This document shows positions 1 to 11,728 of a stretch of 64,000 nt of DNA, piece after piece (positions within the stretch are counted from its first letter, which is position 1; each line of letters starts with the position of its first letter). The DNA comes from Durusdinium trenchii (lineage: Eukaryota > Sar > Dinophyceae > Suessiales > Symbiodiniaceae): assembly GCA_963970005.1 (NCBI GenBank), contig CAXAMN010000001.1, positions 3,165,604 through 3,229,603 of the forward strand. Direction: 5' to 3'. The notes below the pieces were generated by a model. The model was given only the letters and a program-made list of their open reading frames with translations, did not search any database and was not told where the DNA came from. The position numbers and the translations under genes are program-made.

Positions 1-1240
1 ACAGATTTGAACATGGGCCACAAATGACCTCGCTTGCGATGATTTCATGCACCCTCTCCAGTGTATCATACTACCACCTATATAGCCTACAGTATACATC
101 AGTATACAATATACTTGTTGCATCATCTTGCATCTTATTGCCATGTTTGGATATGTTTGGAATGTAACATGATAGAACCATCCACAGGTCGTGTGTCTCG
201 ACTCACATACACTCAGTTATACTCACACATTGGAATTCGTTGGCCAACAATGTCTCCCGAAAAGATTTCGACCAGTCAGAGAAGAAGATTCTTCATCCTT
301 CCGACCCTCTCGTCACGAAAAGGATTCTCGTGAGAAACACACGGTTTGACCGTCGACTGTTGAGGACATGGGCGGTTCGAACTCGTTCGAGAACTCGTCA
401 CCGGGAGCCATGGTCCGGTCCTTCTTTCGCCGTGTCAATGGTGGGCCGTGGTGCTACGGTCTCCCCGACGTTTTTTCGTGAGTCGACAAAAAACGAGTAG
501 GGCTTGTGGGGAAAACTAGTGACAAACGACAACATCGGCTATGGTTGGTAGATGGTCATAATTGAAAGTGACCCATGGTTTCTTTTCCCACGGGAACGAA
601 GCACGCTACTCTCCGGCACCTCACGGGTCGGTTCACCGGTCCGAAGCGTTCCGATCGAAGACGGCGCGAAAACGAGTGGCCGATAAAGGCTGCCAGCAGG
701 TTCACGATATCGTTCATCCTCAGCACGTGTTTTTTCTGAAAACGGGAAAGATACCATGTGTCTCCTCACAACACACTCTACAAACTGGATCGTTCGTCCT
801 CTTCCAGAATTGTTGGATCGATGATGAAGGGTCAACAAAACGCTGAAGAAACATGACAAACAGTGAGGCATCTTCCGCTACTTTGGGTCATGAACCGTTC
901 CCTAGCCCTATGGTTGGCTTGCCAGGAGACCATCGACGATCACGGTAAAGCAAAGCTGCTAAGAAACACCCTTTGCGAGGGGCAGGGCCGTAGGGCTATA
1001 GGGGAGTTGTTAAAACCGTTTTGGATTGGCCACACAGGCTCAGGAATAAGCAACCGTTTTGTTCTTTGCGATTGATCTGAATTACCTCATCGATGCTTGA
1101 TTCATATGCTATCAGATGTCCACCACTCCTACTGATATCAGATCAATTTTTTTGGACTGGAATTTCCTTATAAATTATCAATCTCCAACTAACCCGCATG
1201 GTGATTCCGTTGTGAAACCAGCTCCACAGGACGCAAAGGG
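1..1240. other. no gene recognised
   Basis: Open frames exist on both strands between about 240 and 870, but none has a convincing peptide, splice sites or codon bias, and opposite-strand frames overlap. I see only unique-looking intergenic or intronic sequence here. Confidence 0.5.
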
Positions 1241-1289
1241 AGGGACTCTCGAACTCTGGCCAAACTGTGGGGCGCGAACCCAAAGGAAG

Positions 1290-1440
1290 TTCCTAGTAGC
1301 GTCCTTGCTCCTAGTAGTGATGCCCTTTGTCACTGGTGGCTTCTTGTTCCTAGTAAGGCCAGGAGCCCCTCGTAGCGTCCTTGCTCCTAGTAGCGATGCC
1401 AGGAGCCCCTCATAGCTTCTTGTTCCTAGTAGCGTGTGTA
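1290..1440 (+). repeat. CTAGTAGCG dispersed repeat, copy 1
   Basis: The stretch repeats the words TAGTAGCGTCCTTGCTC, TAGTAGCGATGCC and CCAGGAGCCCCTC with small changes, about 45-60 bases apart. The same words occur at 21.6, 45.0, 47.1 and 47.4 kb on either strand. I recall similar strings from Symbiodiniaceae genomes, which supports the organism guess but is memory rather than a search. Confidence 0.7.
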
Positions 1441-1449
1441 CCAGCACAT

Positions 1450-2950
1450 TCCAAGGGTTCACCAATGGAAGCCCCCACACTGCTTGTGGATCTCCATTGG
1501 ACAACCCAAGCCTTGGAGGTACAATTTAGGGGGGGGTACAAGTGTATGTACTTCGGGTACATTGTTGGTTCGGCCGATGTCCTTCTTGATGTGTTTGCAT
1601 TCCTTGTGTCTCCTCATGATTTTCTTGTACTCAGCTCCATGCACCACCTGGTCAAATGACCATCTATCTCCTTTCAGCATCCTGCATTCAGTCTGTCTTC
1701 AAGTGAGATTAGATGACTAGATGCAAACTTTGGTTTCTCTCCAGTCTTCCAGGAATATCTGCTCCACACTGGCAAGCCCAAGGCCCAAACCCAACCTATA
1801 GTAAAATAATAGACGTTGAATCTTGCGACAGAAAAGGCAAGTCACCAACAGTTTCGATCTCCGTGAGAGTTTGCTTCGAGCGTTTCGGCCAACCCCCCTG
1901 TGTGTCCTCTTTTTTCAGGATCAAACAGTTCGTGTTTACAGTGCGTGTTAAGTTGCAACCCTCCTAAGCCCTAACCCTCCAAACCGGGTAGTAGGGATAC
2001 GAAAAAATCCCCCACACGGCCACACACAGCCCACACAGGCCAAAACGCAAAAAAACGCCAGTCTGCCCAGTGTCTCTTCAAGGCTATACCTCGTCAAGCC
2101 CAGTGAGCACACTGCGTCATGCAGCGAACGCCCAGAGACCAACCTCAAAAAGGTCGGTGGGTGACCAGTCGAGTTCGTCGAATTCATTGAGAATCGTTGT
2201 CGAGAATCGCTGTGTGACCAGTCCAGTGGTGACCCTTGTACCTGTCAGTATACTTGCTTATTGATAGATTGTGGTCATACGCGCTCTATAAACCTGGAAA
2301 CGGAAAATAATTTGGAAGACCATGAATGAAAGATGATGCACCCCCACAAGAAGCTATCGTATTACTGCTTATGTTCAAGAGTTCTTGCAGAGATACACAA
2401 CATGTTGGGTTGAAACGTCCTTCTTTGAGGGATCATTTTCTTCAAATCTTCCCCATTGGAATAACCACATTACATATATACTCCTTGTCTATATAAGTTA
2501 AGGATTGGTCCTTCTCAAAATATCAGTTTTCATCAACATTAAGCATGCTCTTTTGCTCGAGTATACGTGTCTTTTTCAACGTTGTTGTAAAAACACCGTC
2601 AAACGATGCCCCCTCGTTCATGCAAATTTATCCAAGTGTTTTGTAATTCATGCGAACACTTTCCTTGCCTACATCTTTCCTCTCTCAAACCTCCTTTTCT
2701 GAAAGGGCGTCTTTATCAAAGGATGTCCAGACCCACTGCGATATCCATCTACTACCATTTACTTTTCCAATCTCCCCCAATGAAATTCATCAGCTTCTCA
2801 TTCGATCCCACCGATAAATCCTTTCATTCGATATCATTCGATCCAAAAACGTGGTGATTCGTCGTCATCACCGATCTGAGGGATCCCGAGTGGATCTCCA
2901 CCCATCTGGTTTCTCCACCCATCCACACCCACCAGACGCGCCGTGACCAT
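1450..2950. other. no gene recognised
   Basis: Mixed-composition DNA with only short frames. A hexamer-poor, AT-rich part lies at 2280-2830. No exon chain or repeat was seen. Confidence 0.45.
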
Positions 2951-2979
2951 CCCAACCGATCCCAATGCGCCAAAGCCAC

Positions 2980-3053
2980 TTGGTTGAGCTGATCGCACCC
3001 AAACGCAGCCGCAAGCGCCGTCGGATGGCCTTCTGCTCCTCATTGCTGAGCCC
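2980..3053 (-). CDS. candidate small exon, unknown product
   Basis: On the minus strand the acceptor CGTCCGCAG is followed by a GC-rich open stretch encoding a charged peptide beginning GLSNEEQKAIRRRLRLRLGA and ending at a GTGGCT donor. The AG|G acceptor matches the splice rule seen in the right-end gene. No neighbouring exon could be joined, so product and gene limits are unknown. The basic, Leu/Arg-alternating peptide could be helical. It could also be chance in a GC-rich island. Confidence 0.4.
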
Positions 3054-3764
3054 CTGCGGACGTTCAGTGGAAAATAAAGTCGGCCGTCAGAGCGGTCAAA
3101 ACCCTCCAAGCCACGTGTTTCAGCAACGGCTGGTGAAAAAGGAGGTAGTAGTAGCATGGTGGCAAGAGTCAACGGCCGAGGCGTTGCTACCCTGGCACAC
3201 CACCCAGGAGTCGCCTGTAGCCGACTCCGCAGGTAGGGTGCCGCACTAATGGGGCCCTGCCCAGGAAGCACCTGAGCTGGGAAGGACTGCACTGGTGACG
3301 AAGTATGACAAGATCAGGAGTACCTAGACCACTGGCCTGCCAAACTTGCTTGGTTGCTACCCTGAGAATCCTTGGGCCCTCCATAGCGTCTGACCCTCCC
3401 GACACCTTCGCAGGTGTTTGTACCATTCCGTACCCTCAAAGCAGGATGGGGCTCTTGGGTTAAGACCTCTGTTGGTTTCATCAAAGCACCTTTTAATCAC
3501 AGAAGAAAAGAGTGCTCCTGGTGACCTTTTTCGCCAAATTAGTTCGACCGCACAGATTTCAGCTGGATCCGAATGCAATATGATCACAAGCATGCAAGGT
3601 CCTACAATTTTTCACGCGAAGATGCTTCCATACCCTGTGGGTCAATCCATCTCAGCTCCCCCCAAAACACACTTGGTGGAAGTAGACTTCGAGTTTGCCA
3701 CCTGCCAGATAAGGGTTGTTAGGTTTTATCACAGCTCTCTCCTCTCCTTGACTACCGCACCTCA

Positions 3765-3908
3765 ACTGCCAGCGGGCTAACGTGCATGATCGCAGTGAGT
3801 GAGCACTCCCGAACCGCAACTGCAAGCGCCAGATTGCAGTGTGCACTGCCTGGCCTCAACTGCAAGTGCCAGATCGCAGTGGGCACTACCGGACCTCAAC
3901 GGCAAGCA
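3765..3908. repeat. short tandem repeat, about 45-bp unit
   Basis: About three degenerate units share CTCAACTGCAAGYGCCAGATYGCAG (written with ambiguity) and GTGGGCACTACCGG-like ends. It abuts the next minisatellite. Confidence 0.65.
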
Positions 3909-3911
3909 CCA

Positions 3912-4340
3912 CGCCGGACCTCGCCAGATAGAATGTTAGAAATGTGCCAGATAGCATGTCAGAACATATGCCAAATAGAAGGTCAGAATGTATGCCAGAA
4001 AGAATGTCAGAATGTACGCCAGATAACATGCCAGAGTCTTTTGGCCAACTACAATGCCAGAGTATATGCCAGATAGAATGCCAGCAAGGATGCAACATAA
4101 TATGCAAGCAGTTATGGTAGCGGCTATGGTAGATAGAATGCCACGCAATTTTGCAAGATAGAGTTCAGAGCATATGCCAAGTAGTACCAAGCAGAATGAT
4201 TTTATGCCAGATAGAATGCGAGGATATCTTTGAAGGCAGAACATGTCCAAATACATGTCAGAACACATAGCAGGACTGAACTGGGTCCCATATACCAACG
4301 AAGATGTCAGAATACAGTCCAGGGCGTTTCCCAGCCATTG
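3912..4340. repeat. degenerate minisatellite, about 24-bp unit
   Basis: Units related to CAGAATGTATGCCAGATA repeat with gaps across 430 bases and degrade toward the right end. The overlapping ORFs on both strands, such as a minus-strand frame of 137 codons, are by-products of the repeat. Confidence 0.75.
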
Positions 4341-4404
4341 TGATAGCACAAAACAGGTTTGATGCTAGAACGAGCGTCAGAGTGAACTTGGTTAGCCAAA
4401 GGTT

Positions 4405-4900
4405 CACACATCTAAAACATGTCAGATGTGTCCAACGTACATGGATGTAAATCCACGGCCTGTGGTGGCCTGGTTCGATCAGGCCAGACACTTGGCCCTC
4501 TCCAGGGCAGTAGGTGGGTATGTTGACCTTTTTTTGCTAAGGTGAGGAGTGAGGGGGTCAAGGCATACAGAGAAGAGGTGGGGCTGGGGCCTGCCTGAGC
4601 CTCAATATGCCTCAATGCTTTGAGCTTTGGTAGCCCAAGGTCCGCGCACACATCTAAAACAGTTCAGATGTGAATCCACAGCCTGCCGTGGCCTGGACCG
4701 ATTAGGCCAGACACTTCACCTTGCCCAACAGGGCAGTAGGTGGGCACCCGGACCTTTCTATGCAATTTTGAGGGGATCAAGGCATGCCATTTTGTATAGA
4801 GACGAGGTGGGGCTGGGGCCCGCCAGTCTCTGCCAACGTCTGCTGGGCTGAACCTCAGTGCTGTGAACTAAAAACATGTCAGATGTGTGCGACATGGATT
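4405..4900 (+). repeat. tandem repeat family, about 230-bp unit, copies 1-2 and start of 3
   Basis: Each unit starts near CATCTAAAACATGTCAGATG, carries AATCCACRGCCTG and then GGCCTGGTTCGATCAGGCCA, the pair GGGCAGTAGGTGGG, and a block with GAGGTGGGGCTGGGGCC. Unit starts lie near 4410 and 4650, and a third start near 4866 is interrupted at about 4901. The inner GGTTCGATCA resembles a pol III B box, so a tRNA-derived SINE origin is possible, but I see no A box. Confidence 0.75.
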
Positions 4901-5475
4901 TATCATCCGAAAATAGATCTACGTTTTTGATAAATGCAGCAAGATATTTGCATTTTCCGTATAATCAACGTGTTCTTAATGTTTAGCAAAAGAGTTTTAT
5001 ATAATATATATATATGTATGTATGTTTATGTATGCATGTATATATATATATATATATTTGAATATGTATATCTAGAATATTGCTGTTATTGCACAAGTTG
5101 TATGTCGATTTTTAAAATAGAACTAAACTAGTTTAAACATGACATTCCCAAAATATATCTGTATATTTATGATATCACATGTATATATATATATATATCC
5201 ACTCTGGTTTCGGGATGTTTGCGAATTACTGTTGACTCTTTCTCACGGCAGTTCACAAAAGCTCGCGTACCTGGATTAAGAATAGACATTCAGTTTAATG
5301 TGATTCCATCTATTTTTGGTCATAACGAATGCATCACCAAATATTGACGAAAATATTGAATTTGGAATACAAAATAAACATGTAATAAATCATTAGATTT
5401 CGTTGTAATAGAGCTGTTAAAAATCAAAGACTCAGATAATCCTAAATAGATTACTACCAATGATACTTGCTTCAT
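4901..5475. mobile_element. AT-rich insertion inside the 230-bp repeat array
   Basis: The repeat unit reads ...ACATGGAT up to 4899 and resumes at 5476 as GATGTAAATCCAC, as it does uninterrupted at about 4440. The 575 bases between are very AT-rich, with two TA/TATG tracts (5005-5060 and 5179-5199) and no coding frame. GAT is present on both sides, compatible with a 3-bp target duplication. No terminal inverted repeats are obvious. A non-coding transposon or intron-like insertion is inferred. Confidence 0.5.
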
Positions 5476-5692
5476 TGATGTAAATCCACAGCCTGTGGTG
5501 GCCTGGTTCGATCAGGCCAGACACTTGGAACCTTTTTATGCAATGGTGAGGCGGTCACGGCATGCCAGTTTATAGAGAAGAGGTGGGGCCTGACAGTGTC
5601 TGCCAGCGTCTGCTGACCTGGGCCTCAATGTATGAAGTTGGCTACCGAAAGGTTCACGCATCTAAGGCATTTCAGATGTCTGCAACTTGGAT
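5476..5692 (+). repeat. 230-bp repeat family, copy 3 resumed
   Basis: It continues the unit with GGCCTGGTTCGATCAGGCCA, a shortened middle, GAGGTGGGGCC and the terminal CATCTAAGGCATTTCAGATG. It lacks the GGGCAGTAGGTGGG block found in copies 1 and 2. Confidence 0.75.
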
Positions 5693-5974
5693 ATAAATAT
5701 AATCTTTTTGGTTTTTCTATTTGTTCCCCAAACAGTGTGGTCACACCAGGGGTTCTTACGGTAAGTGTAAAGGGCCGGTGTTTAGTCGAGGTGTTGCATC
5801 GGGGCGTCCAGCTAATTTGTTGCTATTTGCACTATACATTCATGCCTCTCGAAATCCTCGAAGTGTATTTCGACTGCGCGAGCTCCCAAAATCTGGGTGG
5901 CCGCGGCGGGCGCTTGTCGGGACTGCGCTCTCGTTGGGGCGCCGTGCGCATTTTCGGACATGGTGGTCACTTTT

Positions 5975-6612
5975 CGTGGCAGGCGCACGGGAAACCTCGT
6001 TTTTTGGTGGTGCAAAGTCTGACTTGTCGTGACAGGCGTAAGGGATCGGAGCGGTTTTGCAGGGAAATGCAGTTTTCATGGCAGCACTTTGGATATGGTG
6101 GTGAGATTGGGCGTGCCCTAATTTCGTGACAGGTGCAGTGAACCGTGGCTTTTCTACATGCGGCTCGTTTTCATAAATCGCGGCAGGTGAAGTAGATTTC
6201 GTGGCAGGCACAGCACTTTGTGGACCTTCAAGTGCAGTGCAGAGTTCGTGGCAGGTGCAGCAGTTTGTGAAGCTTGGGGTGCAGATTTCGTTGAAGTATG
6301 TTGAAGTGAAGATTTCGATGGTAGGCGCAGCACTGTGTGAAGGTCGAAGTGCAGAATTCGTGGCAGGTGCAGCACTTTGTGAACCTCGAAGTGCAGGTTG
6401 CGCAGCACTTTGCATTTGTGAACCTTGAAGTGCAGGTTGTGTGGCAGGCGCAGCACTTCGTGAACCTCGAAGTGCAGACTTCGTGGCAGGCCCAGCGCTT
6501 TGTGAGCCTCGAAGTGCAGATTTTGTGGCAGACACTGCACTTTGTGAACCTCGAAGTGCAGACTTCGTGGCAGGCGCAGCGCTTTGTGAACCTCGAAGTG
6601 CAGATTTCGTGG
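5975..6612. repeat. minisatellite, 42-bp unit, degenerate leftwards
   Basis: Units of the form GTGGCAGGCGCAGCACTTTG plus TGAACCTCGAAGTGCAGACTTC repeat about ten times. They are clean at 6360-6612 and decay toward 5975, where only GGCAGGCGCA- and GTGACAGG-like words remain. Because 42 is a multiple of three, several frames on both strands stay open (plus 137 and 157 codons, minus 163 and 231 codons), so these ORFs are not evidence of a gene. Confidence 0.85.
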
Positions 6613-6942
6613 CGGGCTCTCACTCTCACTCTCACACGCTCACGCTCATGCTCACACTCACTCTCACGCTCACTCTCACGCTCACTCTCACTCTCACTCG
6701 CACTCACACTCACTCTCACTCATTCACACTCACGCTCACGCTCACTCTGACTCTCACTCACACTCACTCTCACACTCACTCTCACTCACACTCACCCTCA
6801 CTCTCACTCACTCTCACTCACACTCACACTCACTCTCACTCACTCACACTCACTCTCACTCTCACTCACTTACTCACTCTGACTCACACTCACGCTCACT
6901 CTCACTCACTCTGACTCACTCTTTCTCTCTCAGACCTAGAGA
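6613..6942. repeat. CTCACT/CACTCA microsatellite
   Basis: An almost pure array of CTCACT, CTCACA and CACTCT hexamers, about 330 bases, directly following the minisatellite. Confidence 0.95.
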
Positions 6943-6999
6943 CCTCTACAACGGACTGTCTGGATCTAGGCATGGAGCTTTGTATCTAGATCTCTCTTA

Positions 7000-7690
7000 A
7001 TCTCTGCTTGATCGTGGGCGCTCTACCTCGGATTCGTCCTTTTCGAGCTTCACACTGTTTGGGGTATCTTGCCGGGATGATGTTTATTTTTCACATGTTT
7101 GAACACATTATTTAATTATGCTGAAACACGCTGAAAAACGTTTTCTTCAGGTGATACTCTGTATCTCCATTGTTGCTCGCCAGCTTCTTTGTTCATTTCA
7201 GCCAAAATGGATTCAACTTCCAACCCTCAGCAGCATGTACATGTTACATATTTCAAACTCTAACTCTCTGCATGATATCAAAATTTGCATGGTCACACGA
7301 AACTCTCTATACAATCAGGGTGTATCCCCCCAAGCACTAAACCATATTACGTGTTATATTGGGGGTTGTCCCCCCCCATTTCATAGAGGAAAAGCTACCA
7401 TAGATATCTGTACCGCCTTGTACTTTTTGTTTGGTCCCTGCGGCCGGTTCTCTGGCGAGCAGCAGGGATGCCCAGGCTGGTGTCAGAGTTCAGGGAGGTG
7501 TCCTGACATGTCTTGAGACTCGGAAAAGTCAAAACACCACGGCACATCCTCCACGGTTGACCGAGAAAGATCGTTCTACTGAAAAGGTCCGATGTCCGAT
7601 GCGCATATAGCAAATCACTATGATGGAGGGCTGTGCAGCTGCACATGAGCCAAAAGCACGGTAACCAGCGTTATATAATATATATATATA
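7000..7690. other. no gene recognised
   Basis: No convincing exon. The reverse complement of 7200-7225 contains CCATTTTGGCT, an 11-base match to the core of the dinoflagellate spliced leader, but the flanks do not match. Confidence 0.4.
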
Positions 7691-7699
7691 TAGGGTCTA

Positions 7700-7882
7700 T
7701 CCCATTACCAGGGCACAGTGATGATGATGGTTAGGTTCCAGGTCTTTCTCTAAAAATAGTCATATTCTGAACATTACCGGGGCCCAGTGATGATGATGGT
7801 TAGTCTTTCTCTAAAATAGTCATATTCTGAACATTACCGGGGCCCAGTGATGATGATGATTTAGTCATATTCTGAACGGATC
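7700..7882 (+). repeat. three-copy tandem repeat, about 60-70-bp unit
   Basis: Three blocks share CATTACCGGGGCCCAGTGAT, GATGATGGTTAG, TCTTTCTCTAAAA and TAGTCATATTCTGAAC. The first block is diverged and the last is shortened. Confidence 0.8.
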
Positions 7883-7889
7883 ATTAAGA

Positions 7890-9940
7890 AACGAACGCAC
7901 ACCAAGGTCAGGACCTCCAGCTTTTGTCCCGCTTGTGGGTGGCATCAACGGCCACTTTGCTGTGACCAGTGCTTTCGGCTTCCATCGACTCACGTTGACG
8001 CTCCGGGACCTGCGATTTCGGGTGCTGCTCCGGCATGGCTGGACTGGTGGCCTCCCTCAAATGTCACGTGTGCGATGTTGAAGCATCCACACCTGTTGCA
8101 CAATAACTACCGGAGAAGCTGGCTCCGTTTATGGCTTCTCCCCCCAGGTAGATCCGTCCGGTCCCTCCGCTCCCCCAAAAAGGCCGGCGCTCCGAGTTGG
8201 CGGAATGCGCCGACTGCGTGGGATCTTGCCACTCGAAACCTTGGTGGCGAAGGATCTGCCCAAAAGGTTCTGAATCTTTGTAGAGATCCAGTGGGATCAT
8301 CCGAAGGTTGATCATCAAGACTTGAAACCACCGCGCCCAGTTGACATCCAGGAATCTAGGAATCCAGGTACCCTCTGCCTCTGACCGAGGCTTCTGGGGA
8401 TGCGTGGCACTCCCCTCAAGCTTCTCCCGATGAAGGTGCCTGCAAACGAAGACCGGGGTGCCTCCGCGCTTGGCGCGTCTTCACACACGTCTGCTCCTAT
8501 CTGATCTATCTGCTCCTGACAGTGTCGGATCTTTGGCAGTTCCCACCACCTTCATCCACCGGACCTATGCGCAGTCGGATCTTCAATCTCTTACGTCCTC
8601 CGCACAACTCCCCGATGTCTTTACTTCACCTTCATGTCAATTCAGTACCCCCATGGTGCCCGCTGCGTTCTGTGGTCGCGCTCTTCGCCGGTTCCGAGCC
8701 TCCGGTTGATGGATGTCCCGTTCTCCCCCGGTCGAAACAGAAAGCGACGGACGTCGTCCGCAAGAACGAACTCGACATGGCAGCCTGAGCTTGTTGCCCA
8801 CTGACCACCCAAACATAGGGTCTTTTCATGTCTTTTCCTACCGGATCGAAAGTTAGCTCTATATGCTAACATTTGGGGTTGTGTCTTCTGGGGCTATAAC
8901 AAAGGTCCCGATCGATCGGACTCAACCCGGTCAGGGACCCACCCTACTGCGCGACCCACGGTGCACCATCTCCGATGCGCCAGGCGCAATCCACCGCGGT
9001 GCATCGAGGACTGAGGAGCGAAGGGATTGGCTATTGGTGGTCTCCACACAAGCATCTTCCAGCTCCTGTGGACCGGTTCGCGCGGAAGCAGTTCGATGAA
9101 GCGCTCGAGCTTGCTCAGCAGTGTAGCAAATGAAGCAAGGTGCCAGTGATTGTGGCAAAAAAATCACAGCCAGCCAGGTTGTCTGGGTGTATGGAAATGG
9201 CTTTATCAGCAAGAACTCAATGATATGTAATTAGGAAGAATGGGAATTGCTCAGTTGCATTGACAAAACATGGCCGGAACAGCATCCTTTCAATCCCAAA
9301 ACCGGACCAGAATAGATCGAACTTTAAAGTTGTTGTGTTTAAATGCATGTGTTATTAATCGTCTCATTTTGTCGCGGTCAAGGGATACACAAAACTCGTG
9401 CTATTATTTAAAAAAGAAATTGCCCGCCCTCCAAGCGAGGGTCCCAAAACCATCCGTTGGAAGGTCAGGACCAGGGTGGTCTCCCTACTTCAATACATAT
9501 CGCCAGCAGTTCCAGGTCGGGATGCCTGTATATGCCTTGGTTATATCCCATTTCCAGGGACCAGGAAGGTGATGGAAAAGAGTGCTAACTAACCTTTTGC
9601 CGTTGGGCTATACTGGCAATGGGACACACCCGACATATGCCTATGGGCCTATATCACATCTTGGAGTGTATCTAGGGGTGCCCCGAACATCCAATCACTT
9701 GGGGGTCTAAACACAATCCCTGAACAACTCTTGGTATTTTGTTGACTCCACCTGTCTGCTTGTTGCGCCGCAGCACAAGAGTGGAGAGACGTCCCAAACA
9801 GCCAAGAAATGGCTGTGGGTCAAAACCCAGACCCCTAATCTCTGGTAAGTTGACCTCCTTATAGTCGTCTATTCTGTTCATTTTTTGGTGCTCAAACAAG
9901 GTCCTCCGGTGTTCAAATCATTGACCAAAGTGGCTACACT
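7890..9940. other. GC-rich islands without a resolved gene
   Basis: Islands at about 8100-8300, 8600-8790 and 8930-9110 have 60-90-codon open frames on both strands. No frame clearly wins and no acceptor-donor pair in phase was found. Some may be exons. Confidence 0.35.
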
Positions 9941-9964
9941 GCTTCTCTTCTTCACCAAACGTCA

Positions 9965-10198
9965 GTGAGTCGAAGAAAGGAACGCACCGCGAGTCGACGA
10001 AGGGTCGAACCTTCGGCCGCTGTCGGAAGGTCACCTGAGCGCGGCCGCAATCGGCCGTCCGTTGGAAGGAAAGCACCCAAGAAAACAGCAGCAAAGCGGT
10101 CAAAATCAGCAGCTCCTCCCCCAAAAAAGATCAAAAAAGAACATGACACACACATGCACAAAAGAAAAGAAACACGTCCCGTCCTGCAGTTCCAAACA
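9965..10198 (+). CDS. candidate exon, strongly basic peptide
   Basis: The plus frame encodes an Arg/Lys/Ser-rich peptide beginning SRRKERTASRRRVEPSAAVG, followed by the lysine cluster KKTAAKRSKS and then PPPKKIKKE, which resembles a nuclear localisation signal. An AG precedes the frame near 9963 and a CAAACAG|GTGG donor lies near 10198. The composition suggests a nuclear or RNA-binding protein tail, as in SR-type proteins, but no domain is visible and neighbouring exons were not joined. Confidence 0.4.
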
Positions 10199-10417
10199 GG
10201 TGGTATTTGGACCGTAGGTGAGTGGATGTTCCGGGCAACGAAAAAAAGGGAAACCTTCTTTTGTACAAGTCATTGTTTAGTTGGAGGAAGGACTGCTTGA
10301 GGGCATGCTTCAACGTTCCTGTCCAAATTCACCTCGCAGGCTCCCAGTTTCATGTCAAGACGGTTTTTATATGTTAACTTATGTTCATATCAAGAACTCA
10401 CTGAGAAGGATGGCTAA

Positions 10418-10603
10418 ATGCCACCAGCCACTTCCCCGCTCTCGCCTTCTTCCCTTCCTGACACACCGGGATCCCCGACGGAGTTCCGACCCTTGGACGC
10501 TTCCCGGGCCACTTTGGGAACTTCGAGCTCCGGCTGCAGCCGGGTTGATCGAGTCCCGCCTGGTTGGCACTGCGCTGCGTCGGGCGTTTTGCACGGAAAC
10601 CAG
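10418..10603 (+). CDS. candidate exon with GTAAGC donor
   Basis: A GC-rich frame ends at GGAAACCAG followed by a canonical GTAAGC donor at 10604. The frame in phase with ATG 10418 encodes a Ser/Pro-rich peptide (SPLSPSSLPDTPGSPTEF). A second plus frame through the same island encodes an Arg/Leu-rich peptide, so the reading frame is uncertain. It may belong with the basic exon 220 bases upstream. Confidence 0.35.
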
Positions 10604-11642
10604 GTAAGCCATACAAGGACTCGATTGGCAAGAGGTAAACCCATGGCAAACCCCTTCAGATTTGGCCTGGTTCTTCGTGACCGAACTTGATTTTGTGTCA
10701 CCTTCACAGGCCATGAGACTTCCGAAGCAGCTGGTTGACAAACGCTCCGTCTGGAGCCCAATTGGAACGGACTTGCCAGGCGTTGCAAGTTGGTTTCTTC
10801 CGCTTGGACCAAACAGGTAGAAGACAGGCACTCCTACCGCAGAAGCCTTTGTAGAGCAGTGAGCACAGCCTGTGTCATTGTTTTGTAATGGTTTCTTGTT
10901 GAATTAACAGTACTGATATACATAATATATATATAGCTAAATAAATAGTTGATATCCAAAGAATGGTTTACTGAGTGGCAAATCTTTGCCTCGAGTCCCA
11001 TGGTTTTATGGACCGTACATCCTGCACCTACTCAACCCCAAAAAATGATTCGAGCCAAAGAAAGCTTGGGGTCATGCCTGGGCATCCCCGGGTTGAACGA
11101 TTGAATTGGCGACCAAAAGGTTTGATGATACGGGTACATAACTATTGCCCCAGCAACGGGGAGACTTGATGTCTAGGGTGGCTTGACTGCACTTTGCAGG
11201 AAACAAAAACATGTATAACAATCTCTTTGATGCCTTCAGGTCTTCAACAAACACCCGAAAAAAAACACATGCCAACGCTCTCTTTCACTCACCGCACTCA
11301 CCGCGGCTCTCACTCCAAGCAGCTCTCCATTAGGTTCAGATTTGGTTTCGGCGTCTGCGGCCGCTTGGGCGTTGAGGGCCGCTCAGGCGAGCGGTCCTCG
11401 GTTCCTACGTCGTCTGAGGAGTGTCGATCGAGGTCACCACAGAACTCGAAGCCGGTGAGCCGGTGAAGGACAATATGGCATGTGTGTGAGGGAATACAAC
11501 ATTTAAGGAGCAACACAAATACTGGTTGCCATTCCGAACATGTGTATACCAATGGAACTTTTTGTGGGAACTAGCAACTTTTTGACTGTATGTGAACCCA
11601 AAAGGCAACTTCTTTGGACTCGTGGCTAAGTCACGCAAGCGG

Positions 11643-11728
11643 TGAACTACGACGACGACGACTACTACTACTACTACCACTACGACCACCACCACCACCA
11701 CCATCACCACCACCGCCACCACCCCTGA
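11643..11728. repeat. ACG/ACT/ACC triplet microsatellite
   Basis: Consecutive CGA, CTA and CCA triplets, giving a poly-Val frame on the minus strand. Confidence 0.95.

Noticed and set aside
3936-4349. 137-codon minus ORF with YLAYILTFYLAY repeats that looks like a membrane protein
   Set aside because: It is the translated 24-bp minisatellite; the hydrophobicity follows from the unit.
5840-6535. 231-codon minus ORF with [12 protein letters not shown] repeats
   Set aside because: Explained by the 42-bp minisatellite; other frames on both strands are equally open.
6613-6942. CTCACT array considered as a CRISPR or telomere-like repeat
   Set aside because: No spacers and not a telomere motif; it is a plain microsatellite.
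7199-7226. Possible relict dinoflagellate spliced leader on the minus strand (CCATTTTGGCT)
   Set aside because: Only 11 bases match and neither the upstream CCGTAG nor the downstream CAAG is present.
7876-7900. GGATCATTAAGAAACGAACG resembling the 18S rRNA 3' end and ITS start
   Set aside because: Only GGATCATTA matches, and the upstream 18S sequence is absent.
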